A stretch of 64,000 nt of DNA from Bradyrhizobium erythrophlei (GTDB lineage Bacteria > Pseudomonadota > Alphaproteobacteria > Rhizobiales > Xanthobacteraceae), in assembly GCF_900129505.1 (NCBI RefSeq), contig NZ_LT670818.1, forward strand, positions 8,403,001-8,467,000. The letters are read 5' to 3'. Below are positions 16,167 to 24,515 of the stretch, piece by piece. Below the pieces are notes generated by a model. It saw only the letters and a program-made list of their open reading frames with translations, was not told the origin of the DNA and searched no databases. The translations under genes were made by a program, and so were the position numbers. Position 1 is the stretch's first letter. Each line of letters starts with the position of its first letter.

Positions 16167-16614
16167 ATGGATGCGAACATCAGAGAGAAAATTCTGACGA
16201 TCCTGGACAAACACCGCATCATGACGGTCGCAACGCTGCGGCCCGACGGTTGGCCGCAGGCAACGACCGTCGGCTATGTGAACGAAGGCCTGACGCTGTA
16301 TTTTCTCTGCGGCCTTGACAGCCAGAAGGCAATCTGGCGCTGGACAATCGGCTGTCGCTGACGATCGACCACGACACCCCGAACCTAATGGCCATCACTG
16401 GCCTTTCGATGGCGGCGCGCGCCCATGCGGTGGAGGATCGGGCCGAAGCAGAAAAGGTCTTGCGCATGCTGCCGCTGAAATACCCCGAGGCGCCGCCTTT
16501 GCCGATGAAGATGCCGAACCCGGATGAAATCCGCCTGTCCGCGTCACCCCGACGGTCATTTCCCTGCTCGACTACTCGAAGGGATTCGGACACACGGATC
16601 TCCTCACCTGCTGA
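16167..16614 (+). pseudogene. Pyridoxamine 5'-phosphate oxidase-like protein, two frameshifts
   Basis: The ATG at 16167 opens MDANIREKILTILDKHRIMT, VATLRPDGWPQATTVGYVNE, a PNPOx-like split-barrel start. After DSQKA (about 16335) the frame breaks; NLALDNRLSLTIDHDT-type sequence continues one frame over (restoring one A in GCAATCTGG rejoins them) up to PDEIRL. A second one-base loss near 16540 breaks it again, and RVTPTVISLLDYSKGFGHTD plus LLTC finishes at 16614. The three pieces together make a normal-length FMN-binding protein of about 149 aa. Two separate one-base losses make it a likely pseudogene. Confidence 0.78.
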
Positions 16615-16794
16615 TCGCATGATCCCGGCGCCCTGCGGCTATCCGGGCCATGTCCCCCGCCTCCCGGCGCAGCGTCGGCAGGCGGCGCCGGATGGGATGC
16701 CCAATCGCAGGCCGGCCCTGCGATCAATCAGCTGTTCCGTAGCGCCCCGCGCGTCCTTATGATGGGCGCTAGCGCAACCCCGGGGACCGCATCC

Positions 16795-17685
16795 ATGCCG
16801 CAGCCATTCGACCGCGCCGCAGAAGATCTCGGCAATTCGGTCCATCTCGAGCACGTCAACGTCCAGGTCCCCGACCAGCGCCTGGCGACGCTATTCTATG
16901 TCGCCGGACTCGGCCTTACCCGCGACCCCTATCTGATGGTGTCCGACACCAATATGTGGGTCAACGTCGGCAGGAGCCAGTTTCATTTGCCGAGCGGCAA
17001 GGCGCAGGTGCTGCGCGGCCATACCGGGATCGTCATCGCCGGCCGCGAGGCCCTGCTCGACCGGCTCGCATCGGTCGCCGGGAAACTGGATGGCACCACC
17101 TTCGCGTTCAGCGAGCACAATGACCACGTCGAGGCCATCTGTCCCTGGGGCAATCGCATACGCTGCTACGAACCGGATGCCGCGCGCTTCGGGCGCATCA
17201 CGCTCGGCATCCCCTATGTCGAGTTCGAGGTACCGCCCGGGACCGTGAAAGGCATCTGCGCCTTTTATCCGCAGATCATGGGGATACCCGCCGAATACAA
17301 AAACGGCGACGGCGCCCTGGCGCGCGTGAAGATGGCGAAGGACCAGTTTCTGCAGTTCCGCGAAACCGATCGGCCATTGCCGGAATACGATGGCCACCAT
17401 GTGCAGATGTACATCACGAACTTCTCCGGTCCTTACCGCGTGTTGTCGGAACGCGGCCTGGTCTCCCAGGAAGACAACCAGTACCAATACCGATTTCGCG
17501 ACATCGTCGATCCCGCCGATGGCAGGCACCTGTTCACGGTCGAGCACGAGGTGCGCAGCGCCACCCATCCGATGTATCTGCGGCCGCTGATCAACCGCAA
17601 TCCGGCGCAGAGCAACCGCACTTACGCCGATGGCCACGACCAATGGCTCTGGGCGATGGGGCCGGACCAGTTCGACGGACGCTAG
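16795..17685 (+). CDS. VOC-superfamily (glyoxalase-fold) protein, function unknown
   Basis: 296 aa from the ATG at 16795 (MPQPFDRAAEDLGNSVHLEH); ATGs at 16759 and 16762 are also in frame but add an unconserved leader. HLEHVNVQVPDQRLATLFYV followed by AGLGLTRDPYLM is a clear VOC beta-alpha-beta start, with a metal-type His in LEHVNV. A second module is suggested by GIPYVEFEVPPGTVKGICAF and HHVQMYITNFSG. VOC enzymes include dioxygenases, isomerases and resistance proteins; the reaction here cannot be told. Confidence 0.75.
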   Translation: MPQPFDRAAEDLGNSVHLEHVNVQVPDQRLATLFYVAGLGLTRDPYLMVSDTNMWVNVGRSQFHLPSGKAQVLRGHTGIVIAGREALLDRLASVAGKLDGTTFAFSEHNDHVEAICPWGNRIRCYEPDAARFGRITLGIPYVEFEVPPGTVKGICAFYPQIMGIPAEYKNGDGALARVKMAKDQFLQFRETDRPLPEYDGHHVQMYITNFSGPYRVLSERGLVSQEDNQYQYRFRDIVDPADGRHLFTVEHEVRSATHPMYLRPLINRNPAQSNRTYADGHDQWLWAMGPDQFDGR

Positions 17686-18071
17686 CTCTTTCTTTCCGGC
17701 CGGATCGATCGTCGCGCGCTGTCGGGAGAAAAACCGCAACCGCCGGACGGACGCAACACGCTGATTGCGCTTCACGCGCTGCGCCGGCTTCATGCCGGCA
17801 GCGCAAAGCGGCGTCACCCGGGCGGGGACGCCAATTTGTCGCGGATGGCATCTTTCGAACCGTTCGCGGTGTCTGACCATAATTCCGTCAACTCACCAAT
17901 TTCAGAATGATTGAGGCCGCCGGACAAACTGAGTCGGCGCATCTGCCAAAAACCCGCTTCGAACCATTCTGGAAACCATTGCTACCAAGAAACAAGGCAA
18001 CGAGCACCGGGTTCGGCGATTGTGGGAGCGTTTCATTTGACGATCCAAATTCAACTTGATGGAGTACCGAC
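17686..18071. other. Gene-free stretch (386 nt)
   Basis: Between the VOC gene and the histidine-run gene. The short open frames lack start or domain support. It should contain the promoter of the gene at 18072, but I see no convincing -35/-10 pair, operator or repeat. Confidence 0.5.
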
Positions 18072-18491
18072 TTGAAAAATCACATCGCCTTCCTGTTATG
18101 CGGTGCCACCGGCCTTTTGACCTTCAATGGCGCCGGCGCGGCGCCTTCCCCATCCGCCTCCGCCCCGGTTCAGTCCTATGCCGACCTCCTGGAGCCGATT
18201 CCGAATGCCCTGACGGCGCTCATCACGGATGACCTGACCAAGGCACACCAGCCGAAACCGCTGTTGCAGCTCGCTCAATATCACCATCACCACCATCATC
18301 ATCACCATTCGTTCTACCACCACCACCACCACCACCACCACCACCATCACCATCACCACGGCTATTTCGGCGGCGGGATCGTGGTCGCACCTCCCGCGTA
18401 CGGCTATGGACCCGACTGCTATCTCCAGCGACGCGTCGTGATCACGCCCTACGGCGAACGCATCGTGCGCAATGTCCGGGTTTGCGATTGA
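18072..18491 (+). CDS. Secreted histidine-run protein
   Basis: 139 aa with a Sec signal peptide (MKNHIAFLLCGATGLLTFNG, then AGAAPS). A mid-region has 9 and then 14 consecutive histidines separated by SFY. The C-terminus (VVAPPAYGYGPDCYLQRRVV, ITPYGERIVRNVRVCD) has two cysteines and resembles short secreted rhizobial proteins. The histidines suggest binding of Zn, Ni or Cu in the periplasm, but this is inference. Nine uninterrupted CAC codons make a trinucleotide tract that could change length. Two closed cysteine-containing motifs follow, and a hairpin ends the transcript. Confidence 0.75.
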   Translation: MKNHIAFLLCGATGLLTFNGAGAAPSPSASAPVQSYADLLEPIPNALTALITDDLTKAHQPKPLLQLAQYHHHHHHHHHSFYHHHHHHHHHHHHHHGYFGGGIVVAPPAYGYGPDCYLQRRVVITPYGERIVRNVRVCD

Positions 18492-18540
18492 GCAAGAGCA
18501 CCGGTTCACCGCCGTCAGCGGGATGAACCGAACAAAAAGG

Positions 18541-18567
18541 CGAAGGAGACATTTTTGGTCTCCTTCG
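18541..18567 (+). terminator. Terminator-like hairpin after the histidine-run gene
   Basis: CGAAGGAGAC and GTCTCCTTCG form a perfect 10-bp stem with loop ATTTTTG, 50 nt past the stop codon. The T-run lies in the loop rather than after the stem, so termination may be partial. Confidence 0.55.
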
Positions 18568-18622
18568 TCCTGACTGCGCTACCTGGCCGCGGCAGGTTTG
18601 GCCCGCGTTTGAGCGCTGCGGC

Positions 18623-19156
18623 TTGCATTTGCTTGCGTTCGCGATTTCATTGAGCGAACATCAGCCATTCAATCCGCGGCCTTGTCATTTGGACCAGCAA
18701 CACCCGAGAACCTGTGGCGACTGCACGGCGTGCTGCGACGGCTGGCTGCAGATCGAAGTGCGTGGACACCATATCCGGCCGGGCAAGCCGTGTCCGTTCA
18801 GTGTCGCAAACCAGTGCTCGATCTACAGCGAACGCCCCCAAAAACCCTGCCGCGAATTCATTTGCGGATGGTTGGTCGCTTCAAGCCCGTTGCCGGAATG
18901 GATACGTCCGGACAAATCCGGCGTGATCATGCTCGCGGCGAATTTTTTCTGGCGCGGCATGCCGGTCGACGTGTTGGTCGCAGCCGAAGCTGGCCCGAAG
19001 AAGAAAGCGCTGGACTGGCTCATGAAGTTCAGCGCTGAAAAGAAGCGCCTGCTAATCTACCAGGTGAAAGACGAGTGGTTCGCCTTTGGGCCGCCGGCCT
19101 TTCAGGCCGAGATTACCGAACGCATTGCGCGCGGCGAGAAACCCTGGGCGGGCTGA
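18623..19156 (+). CDS. YkgJ-like cysteine-cluster protein
   Basis: Up to 177 aa. The cluster TCGDCTACCDGW, then CPFSVANQCSIYSERPQKPC and REFICGW, is the CxxCxxCC type that probably binds zinc or an Fe-S centre. No ATG precedes the motif; possible TTG starts are 18623 and 18650, so the N-terminus is uncertain. The rest (VIMLAANFFWRGMPVDVLVA) is a soluble alpha/beta part. The function of the family is unknown. Single gene. Confidence 0.72.
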   Translation: MHLLAFAISLSEHQPFNPRPCHLDQQHPRTCGDCTACCDGWLQIEVRGHHIRPGKPCPFSVANQCSIYSERPQKPCREFICGWLVASSPLPEWIRPDKSGVIMLAANFFWRGMPVDVLVAAEAGPKKKALDWLMKFSAEKKRLLIYQVKDEWFAFGPPAFQAEITERIARGEKPWAG

Positions 19157-19317
19157 ACGCGGCTTCGCGAGTGCGACGGGAATTTTGCACTGCACAACCA
19201 GGGCTTGTTCGGGCGTGGATGGGCTGGTGACCGCCCTATCAAATGCAGCGTTTTGGGATACCCAATGCAAGATACGCGGCGCGAGCAACGCCCGAGAAAT
19301 TTCCATGATTCCCATAG

Positions 19318-19353
19318 ATTGTTGCAGCACAACAATAAAAATGTACCATTTTT
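19318..19353. promoter_or_regulatory. Two adjacent palindromes upstream of the porin
   Basis: ATTGTTG-CAGCA-CAACAAT (19318-19336) is followed immediately by AAAAATG-TAC-CATTTTT (19337-19353). They lie 118-153 nt before the porin ATG, in an AT-rich patch of a GC-rich genome, and look like operator sites for dimeric regulators. The second could alternatively be a weak terminator for the gene ending at 19156. Confidence 0.45.
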
Positions 19354-19470
19354 ACTACAGGTTACAAATCTTCAACAAAACGGTCTGCGAAGCCTTCCTA
19401 TTGGCATTTGGTATACATTACGCTGCATCGCCTTCAAGTAGAAATGGGCGCAAAGCGGTGGGGAATTGCC

Positions 19471-21114
19471 ATGAGGAATAAACTTCTTTCGGGGACGGCT
19501 TGCGCCGCGCTCTGTCTGGTCTCGTTCAGCGGCGCGGCGCGATCGGCGACCCTCGATGACGTAATGGCGCGGCTCGACAAGATCGAAAAAGAAAATGCCG
19601 AATTGCGTTCGAAGGTGCGCAGTCTCTCCGCAAAACCGGCTGCCGTATCGGTAGCCGCGGCACCGGCTGTTACCGATCCGAGCAAGTTCAAGGGTAATCC
19701 CGTTCTGCACGGCAGCGTCGCGACTTCGCCGGCACCGGTGCCGCCACCCGGCCCGATGATTGCCGGCATTCCGGTAAAAGCGGGCCCGTTGACGCCGTTG
19801 ATCGACAACACGACCGTCACGCTCTACGGATCGATCGATCTGTCCGGGGACATTTTCAATCCATCGGTGTTCGATCAGGGGACCAAACTCGGTGTCGCGA
19901 GCAACATCTCGAGTTTCGGCGTCCGGGTGAGGCATAACCTCGCGCCCTACGGCTGGGAAGGCATGGCGGTCGTCGCGCAATTGGAATCTCAGGTCGATTT
20001 CGCGTCCGCCCCGACCGAGCGCGCCGCACTTGGAACGCGCGACAGCTATCTGGGGCTGGAGGGCCCGTGGGGCGCCATCAAGGCCGGCAAGAGCGATACG
20101 CCCTACAAGAAGTCCACCGCTGCGATGGACCCGTTCACGCGAACGCTCGGCGACTACAATTCGATCATGGGCAACACGGGCGGAGACAACCGCGCCGAGT
20201 TCGATTGGCGGATGAACCACGCGGTCTGGTACGAATCGCCGATCTACAACGGCTTCCAGTTCAGCGCGCTGGCTTCCCCCGGTCAGAATTACGCCAAGGA
20301 CAACAGCGACTATTCGTACGGCGACGCGTTTCAATGTAACGGCGCGTCGAGCCGCGGCAGCGGCAGCAACTTCCCCGGCACCGGGGGCGCCGTGGCCGGC
20401 AATATCGGCGGCAACGGTTGTACCGACGGTTCTTACGGCAATGCCTATAGCGCGGCTTTGACCTACAAGAACGGCCCGTTTAATGCGATCGCCGCCTATG
20501 AGCTCCATGAAGGGGTCAATCGTCACGGCGACGACGGACTCGAACCTGGTCTGATCGCTCCGGTCTTCCTGGCCGACGGTTCTCAGGTCCTCACCGGCGT
20601 TCACAATGAATGGGCCGCGAAAGTCGGCGGCGGCTACCACTTCAACGACGGCCTCGGCGATCTCCAGCTGAACGCCTTCTACGAGTGGATTAGACGCGAA
20701 GTAACTGCGATCGAGCAGCCCTTCAATGAACGCTCCCGCGACGCCGTGTTTGCAAGCGCCACCCAGATGATTGGCAAGTGGGCAATCAGCGGGTCCTATG
20801 CCCACGCCTTCAGTAGTCCGGGCAACCCCGCGATGTTGAGCGTCAATGATCCCGTGCTTGCGTCGGCCGCGACCTTGCAAGGAAACCTGTTCGCAAATGA
20901 CGCCAGCCAGTATGCGATCGGCGCCCGTTACTACTTCAACAATTGGGCCAGCTGGTACGTCGTTGCCTCTCAGCTCAACCAGGGTCCGGGAGCGCATTAC
21001 TGTCTCGGCGCCAGCGGTCATGGCTATCAGGTCTGCTCTCGCGACGCGGCCAACGACACAATCGGCGGCGCGACGATCAGAGCTGCTACCACGGGCATGA
21101 CGTTTAACTTCTGA
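19471..21114 (+). CDS. Outer-membrane porin with N-terminal coiled coil
   Basis: 547 aa from the ATG at 19471; an upstream in-frame start at 19408 would spoil the signal peptide (MRNKLLSGTACAALCLVSFS, then GAARS-A). A short coiled coil follows (LDDVMARLDKIEKENAELRS, KVRSL), as in trimeric porins anchored to peptidoglycan. The barrel part has repeated amphipathic strands (TLYGSIDLSGDIF, SSFGVRVRHNL, YLGLEGPWGAIKAGKSDTPY) and ends MTFNF with a C-terminal Phe, the usual outer-membrane insertion signal. It resembles the Gram-negative porin_4 type seen in Burkholderia and Bradyrhizobium. Substrate unknown. A strong hairpin follows. Confidence 0.85.
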   Translation: MRNKLLSGTACAALCLVSFSGAARSATLDDVMARLDKIEKENAELRSKVRSLSAKPAAVSVAAAPAVTDPSKFKGNPVLHGSVATSPAPVPPPGPMIAGIPVKAGPLTPLIDNTTVTLYGSIDLSGDIFNPSVFDQGTKLGVASNISSFGVRVRHNLAPYGWEGMAVVAQLESQVDFASAPTERAALGTRDSYLGLEGPWGAIKAGKSDTPYKKSTAAMDPFTRTLGDYNSIMGNTGGDNRAEFDWRMNHAVWYESPIYNGFQFSALASPGQNYAKDNSDYSYGDAFQCNGASSRGSGSNFPGTGGAVAGNIGGNGCTDGSYGNAYSAALTYKNGPFNAIAAYELHEGVNRHGDDGLEPGLIAPVFLADGSQVLTGVHNEWAAKVGGGYHFNDGLGDLQLNAFYEWIRREVTAIEQPFNERSRDAVFASATQMIGKWAISGSYAHAFSSPGNPAMLSVNDPVLASAATLQGNLFANDASQYAIGARYYFNNWASWYVVASQLNQGPGAHYCLGASGHGYQVCSRDAANDTIGGATIRAATTGMTFNF

Positions 21115-21134
21115 GCATCTGCGGATATGGGATG

Positions 21135-21160
21135 AAGGGGGACTTTGACGAGTCCCCCTT
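21135..21160 (+). terminator. Rho-independent-type terminator of the porin gene
   Basis: AAGGGGGACT and AGTCCCCCTT pair perfectly over 10 bp around a 6-nt loop (TTGACG), followed by TCTCTCGTC. It sits 20 nt past the porin stop. Confidence 0.75.
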
Positions 21161-21307
21161 TCTCTCGTCTCCCGGGACTTTTGCTTGGAGCCCGCGAATC
21201 TAGATCACGCCCTGGTCCGATAAAATGCTACGAAAAAACTGGTTCTATCGGCGCTCCGCCGCGCTAGAATTGGGTGAACTCGCAGGCGATACAGGGAGGG
21301 CCGACCC

Positions 21308-21628
21308 GTGGATATGCAACCCCCGCCGGCCTTTGTGCAGCTTGTGCAGGCCGAAGTCCCCGATGCGCCGGTCGATCCGGCGCCCGTCGAGGTCAACGTA
21401 TTCAAATACATCCCGGAATCGGCGACCGCGGTGACGATGATCGTGACGCTGACGCCGCCGACCGGCCAGGCCGTGATCTATGCAGCCGGCCACGAGAATG
21501 ACGGCACTGTATTCAAGGGGCCGCGTTCGATCGACGAAGTCAAGCTTTCCGGTCCAACGATCTACGTGAAGCTTTACGGAGCAACGAGCTTCGATATCCA
21601 GTACATCAATTACAGGCAGCGCGAGTGA
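21308..21628 (+). CDS. Small protein of unknown function (106 aa)
   Basis: Starts at a GTG (21308) or the ATG two codons on (21314). The sequence MQPPPAFVQLVQAEVPDAPV then VFKYIPESATAVTMIVTLTP suggests a small beta-rich soluble domain without signal peptide, membrane helix or cysteine. I do not recognise the family. It ends 34 nt before the first GT41 gene, so it may be its operon partner. Confidence 0.55.
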   Translation: MDMQPPPAFVQLVQAEVPDAPVDPAPVEVNVFKYIPESATAVTMIVTLTPPTGQAVIYAAGHENDGTVFKGPRSIDEVKLSGPTIYVKLYGATSFDIQYINYRQRE

Positions 21629-21662
21629 ACGCTGCGCTGTTCGGCTGAAGACGAACGACGCT

Positions 21663-24161
21663 GTGGGACATCCTACACCCGAGCAGCTGTTAAAAAATGC
21701 CGTCGCGGCACAACGCAGTGGCGCGCTCGCGGATGCGAAGCGGCTTTATGCCGCCGTGTTGAAAATCGATCCCGTCAACGCCGCCGCGTTTGGCAACCTT
21801 GCCATCATTGCGGCCCAGCAGGGCGACCTCGCAGCCGCCGAGCGGCTCATGCGCCGGGAAATCGAGCTGAGGCCCAATTATGCGGCGAGCTACAACAATC
21901 TCGGCTCGCTGCTGCAGCAGCAGGCCAGGCCGGCAGACGCCATTGTCGCTCACCGGCAGGCGATAAAACTCAATCCGAATTATGCCGAGGCGCATTTTGC
22001 GCTCGGCAACGCGCTCGGGCAGCTGGGCAGGCTCGACGAAGCGATGGAGGCCTATCGATCCGCCATCAAGGCGAAGCGCGATTATCCAGAAGCCCACAAC
22101 AACATTGGCGTGCTTCTGCAGATGCAAGGCAGGCTCGAGCAGGCAGCGTCGGCGTATCGCGAGGCGACCACGCTGAGGCCGGCCTATGCGGAAGCCCAGT
22201 TCAACTTCGGCACGGCGCTGCATCGGATGCATGACCTGGAAGCCGCCGAAGCGGCGTATCGGCGGGCGGTCTCGCTCGATCCCGCGATTGCCGTGATCCA
22301 CAACAATCTGGGAACCGTCCTGAAGGATCAGGGCCGGCCCGATGCGGCACTGGCGACGTTTGATGATGCCATCAGGCTGAATCCGAACTATGCGGAGGCG
22401 TTCTACAATCGAGCGATGGTGCTGCTGCAGCAGGCGCGAGCGGAGGAAGCGCTGGCGGCCTATGGCCAGGCCATCGCGCTTCGAAAGGATTATCCCGATG
22501 CGATCAACAATGCCGGTATCGTGCTTCAGGAACTAGGACGCGCCGGTGAGGCGATCGAGCTTTACCGCCGGCTCCTCGAACAAACGCCGGCGCACGCCGA
22601 TGCCTGCAACAACATGGGGACCGCGCTGCTGACGGAAGGACGCGCCGACGAAGCGCGGACGGCGTTCGAGCAGGCGCTGACCCACAAGCCCGATTTCCCC
22701 GAGGCATTTTACAACCTCGGAAATGCCTACCGGGAACGCGGCGATCTCAAAGGCGCGATCGCGGCCTATCGAAACGCCCTGCATCTCCGGCCCGATTACG
22801 CGGATGCGTTCAGCCAGCTCGTGTATCACCGTGCGCAGGCCTGCGACTGGGACAATTCTGAAGCGGAGCAGGAAGCGCTCGTCGAAATGACGCGGCGGGG
22901 AGTTCGTGTTCCGCCTTTCTCTCTGTTTTCGACGCCTGCATCCGCATCCGATCAACTGCTCTGCGCCCGGCAATGGATCCGCCCGGTCAGGCCGCCGCCG
23001 AATTACGCCTTTGACCATCATCCTGTCGCCGGGCGGGGACGCATTCGTCTCGGCTACCTGTCCGGGGATTTTCATCAGCACGCGACAGCACAGTTGATGG
23101 CGGAATTGTTCGAGCAGCACGATCGCGAGCGATTCGAAGTGCTGGCTTATTCCTATGGGCCTGACGACAATAGCGCGATGCGCGCGCGGCTTGCTTCCGC
23201 GTTCGATCGTCTTGTCGACATTCGCGCGCTGTCGCATCACGATGCGGCGCGAACCATTCACGCGGACAGGGTCGATATCCTGATCGATCTCAAGGGCTAT
23301 ACCCATCATGCGCGGCCCGCGATATCAGCCTATCGCCCGGCGCCGGTGCAGGTGAGTTATCTCGGATATCCGGCTACCATGGGGGCGGATTTCATCGACT
23401 ACATCATCGTCGATCCGTTTGTCGTCCCGCAAGACCAGCAACCATTCTTCTCAGAGAGACTGGTTCATCTTCCAGGCTGCTACCAGGTCAACGACAGAGA
23501 GCGGAAGATGGCGGGCGCGGCCGGGTCGCGACAGGATTGGGGATTGCCCGCCGCTGCGCTGGTGTTCTGCAGCTTCAATAATAGTTACAAGATATCGCCG
23601 GCGATTTTCGATATCTGGATGCGCCTGCTCCGCTCCGTGCCCGGTAGCGTTCTGTGGCTGCTCGAGACCAACGATCTGGTCAAAGACAATTTGCGCCTCG
23701 AAGCCGGCAAGCGCGGTGTCGAAGCCGGACAGCTGATATTTGCTCCCATCGTTTCGCCGGCAGAGCATCTCGGACGTCACCGGCATGCCGATCTGTTTCT
23801 CGACACCCTGCCCTGCAATGCGCATACCACGGCTAGCGACGCGCTGTGGGCCGGGCTGCCGGTCCTCACCTGCAGCGGTGACACGTTTGCGGGCCGTGTG
23901 GCGGGCAGCCTGCTCATGGCGACCGGCCTAGCGGAACTGGTCACGGGATCGGTCGAAGACTATGAGGGGACGGCTCTGGCCCTGGCGCGCGATCCGCAAC
24001 GCTTGCGCGCGTTGCGGAACAGATTGGAGAACAATCGTGGCGCGAGCGCCCTCTTCGATCTGCCAAAATCGACCGCAAATATTGAAGCGGCCTACGCGCG
24101 GATGTGGCAAACTTGGAGTTCCGGACAGGAGCCGGCCGCTTTTTCGATCGAAAGCGCTTGA
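21663..24161 (+). CDS. TPR / GT41 (OGT/SPINDLY-type) O-linked N-acetylglucosaminyltransferase-like protein
   Basis: 832 aa from a GTG at 21663. About eleven TPR units cover residues 5-395 (recurring N-P-x-Y-A-E-A-x-x-N-L-G). The C-terminal GT41 domain has SYLGYPATMGADFIDYIIVD, the UDP-binding lysine context FCSFNNSYKISPAIFDIWMR, and HADLFLDTLPCNAHTTASDA followed by LWAGLPVLT, all aligning with human OGT motifs. Bacterial relatives, such as Caulobacter FlmG with its TPR plus glycosyltransferase, modify proteins including flagellins. The acceptor here is unknown. It is followed by a small secreted protein gene and a second GT41 gene. Confidence 0.88.
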   Translation: MGHPTPEQLLKNAVAAQRSGALADAKRLYAAVLKIDPVNAAAFGNLAIIAAQQGDLAAAERLMRREIELRPNYAASYNNLGSLLQQQARPADAIVAHRQAIKLNPNYAEAHFALGNALGQLGRLDEAMEAYRSAIKAKRDYPEAHNNIGVLLQMQGRLEQAASAYREATTLRPAYAEAQFNFGTALHRMHDLEAAEAAYRRAVSLDPAIAVIHNNLGTVLKDQGRPDAALATFDDAIRLNPNYAEAFYNRAMVLLQQARAEEALAAYGQAIALRKDYPDAINNAGIVLQELGRAGEAIELYRRLLEQTPAHADACNNMGTALLTEGRADEARTAFEQALTHKPDFPEAFYNLGNAYRERGDLKGAIAAYRNALHLRPDYADAFSQLVYHRAQACDWDNSEAEQEALVEMTRRGVRVPPFSLFSTPASASDQLLCARQWIRPVRPPPNYAFDHHPVAGRGRIRLGYLSGDFHQHATAQLMAELFEQHDRERFEVLAYSYGPDDNSAMRARLASAFDRLVDIRALSHHDAARTIHADRVDILIDLKGYTHHARPAISAYRPAPVQVSYLGYPATMGADFIDYIIVDPFVVPQDQQPFFSERLVHLPGCYQVNDRERKMAGAAGSRQDWGLPAAALVFCSFNNSYKISPAIFDIWMRLLRSVPGSVLWLLETNDLVKDNLRLEAGKRGVEAGQLIFAPIVSPAEHLGRHRHADLFLDTLPCNAHTTASDALWAGLPVLTCSGDTFAGRVAGSLLMATGLAELVTGSVEDYEGTALALARDPQRLRALRNRLENNRGASALFDLPKSTANIEAAYARMWQTWSSGQEPAAFSIESA

Positions 24162-24174
24162 GAGGATAGAGACC

Positions 24175-24486
24175 ATGCTGATGCGTATCATCGTTGCCTT
24201 CGCGTCCGTTCTGGCATTCGGCACCGGCAGTGGATTTGCCGACGCCTATAAGGCACGCGGGCACCACCACCGCCACGCGGGTGTCGTCCGGGCGGCGCCG
24301 CCGGCCGTTGCGCCGGCGCCATATGACGGCCCAACGCTCGTATTGCATCCTGCCTCAAACATCGCGTGTGATACGCCCTATCGTTCGACGCGGGCACTGC
24401 CGTGCGATCAGCCGGTCTGGGTCTACGGTAGCCCATGCGAGGTGGATCTGAGTCTCGGACGCTCCCGGTCGTGCGACTGGCGTTAG
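24175..24486 (+). CDS. Small secreted Cys-containing protein
   Basis: 103 aa from the ATG at 24175, 13 nt past the GT41 stop. Signal peptide MLMRIIVAFASVLAFGTGSG-FADA, then a short GHHHRH stretch, a Pro/Ala linker, and four cysteines (NIACDTPY, ALPCDQPVWVYGSPCEVDLS, RSCDWR). It is placed between two GT41 genes with short gaps (13 and 29 nt), so it is probably co-transcribed and could be a partner or substrate, but that is only positional inference. No named family recognised. Confidence 0.68.
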   Translation: MLMRIIVAFASVLAFGTGSGFADAYKARGHHHRHAGVVRAAPPAVAPAPYDGPTLVLHPASNIACDTPYRSTRALPCDQPVWVYGSPCEVDLSLGRSRSCDWR

Positions 24487-24515
24487 ACGGCAGCGGTCGT
24501 TTTCGAGATACCGCC

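Noticed and set aside
18282..18359. CAC/CAT tandem tract considered as a CRISPR or satellite array
   Set aside because: It is a codon repeat inside a signal-peptide-bearing gene, with no spacers and a 3-nt period.
19372..21021. 549-codon open frame opposite the porin
   Set aside because: Low-complexity Arg/Val/Gly composition, no family features, and complete overlap with a porin that has signal peptide and terminal Phe.
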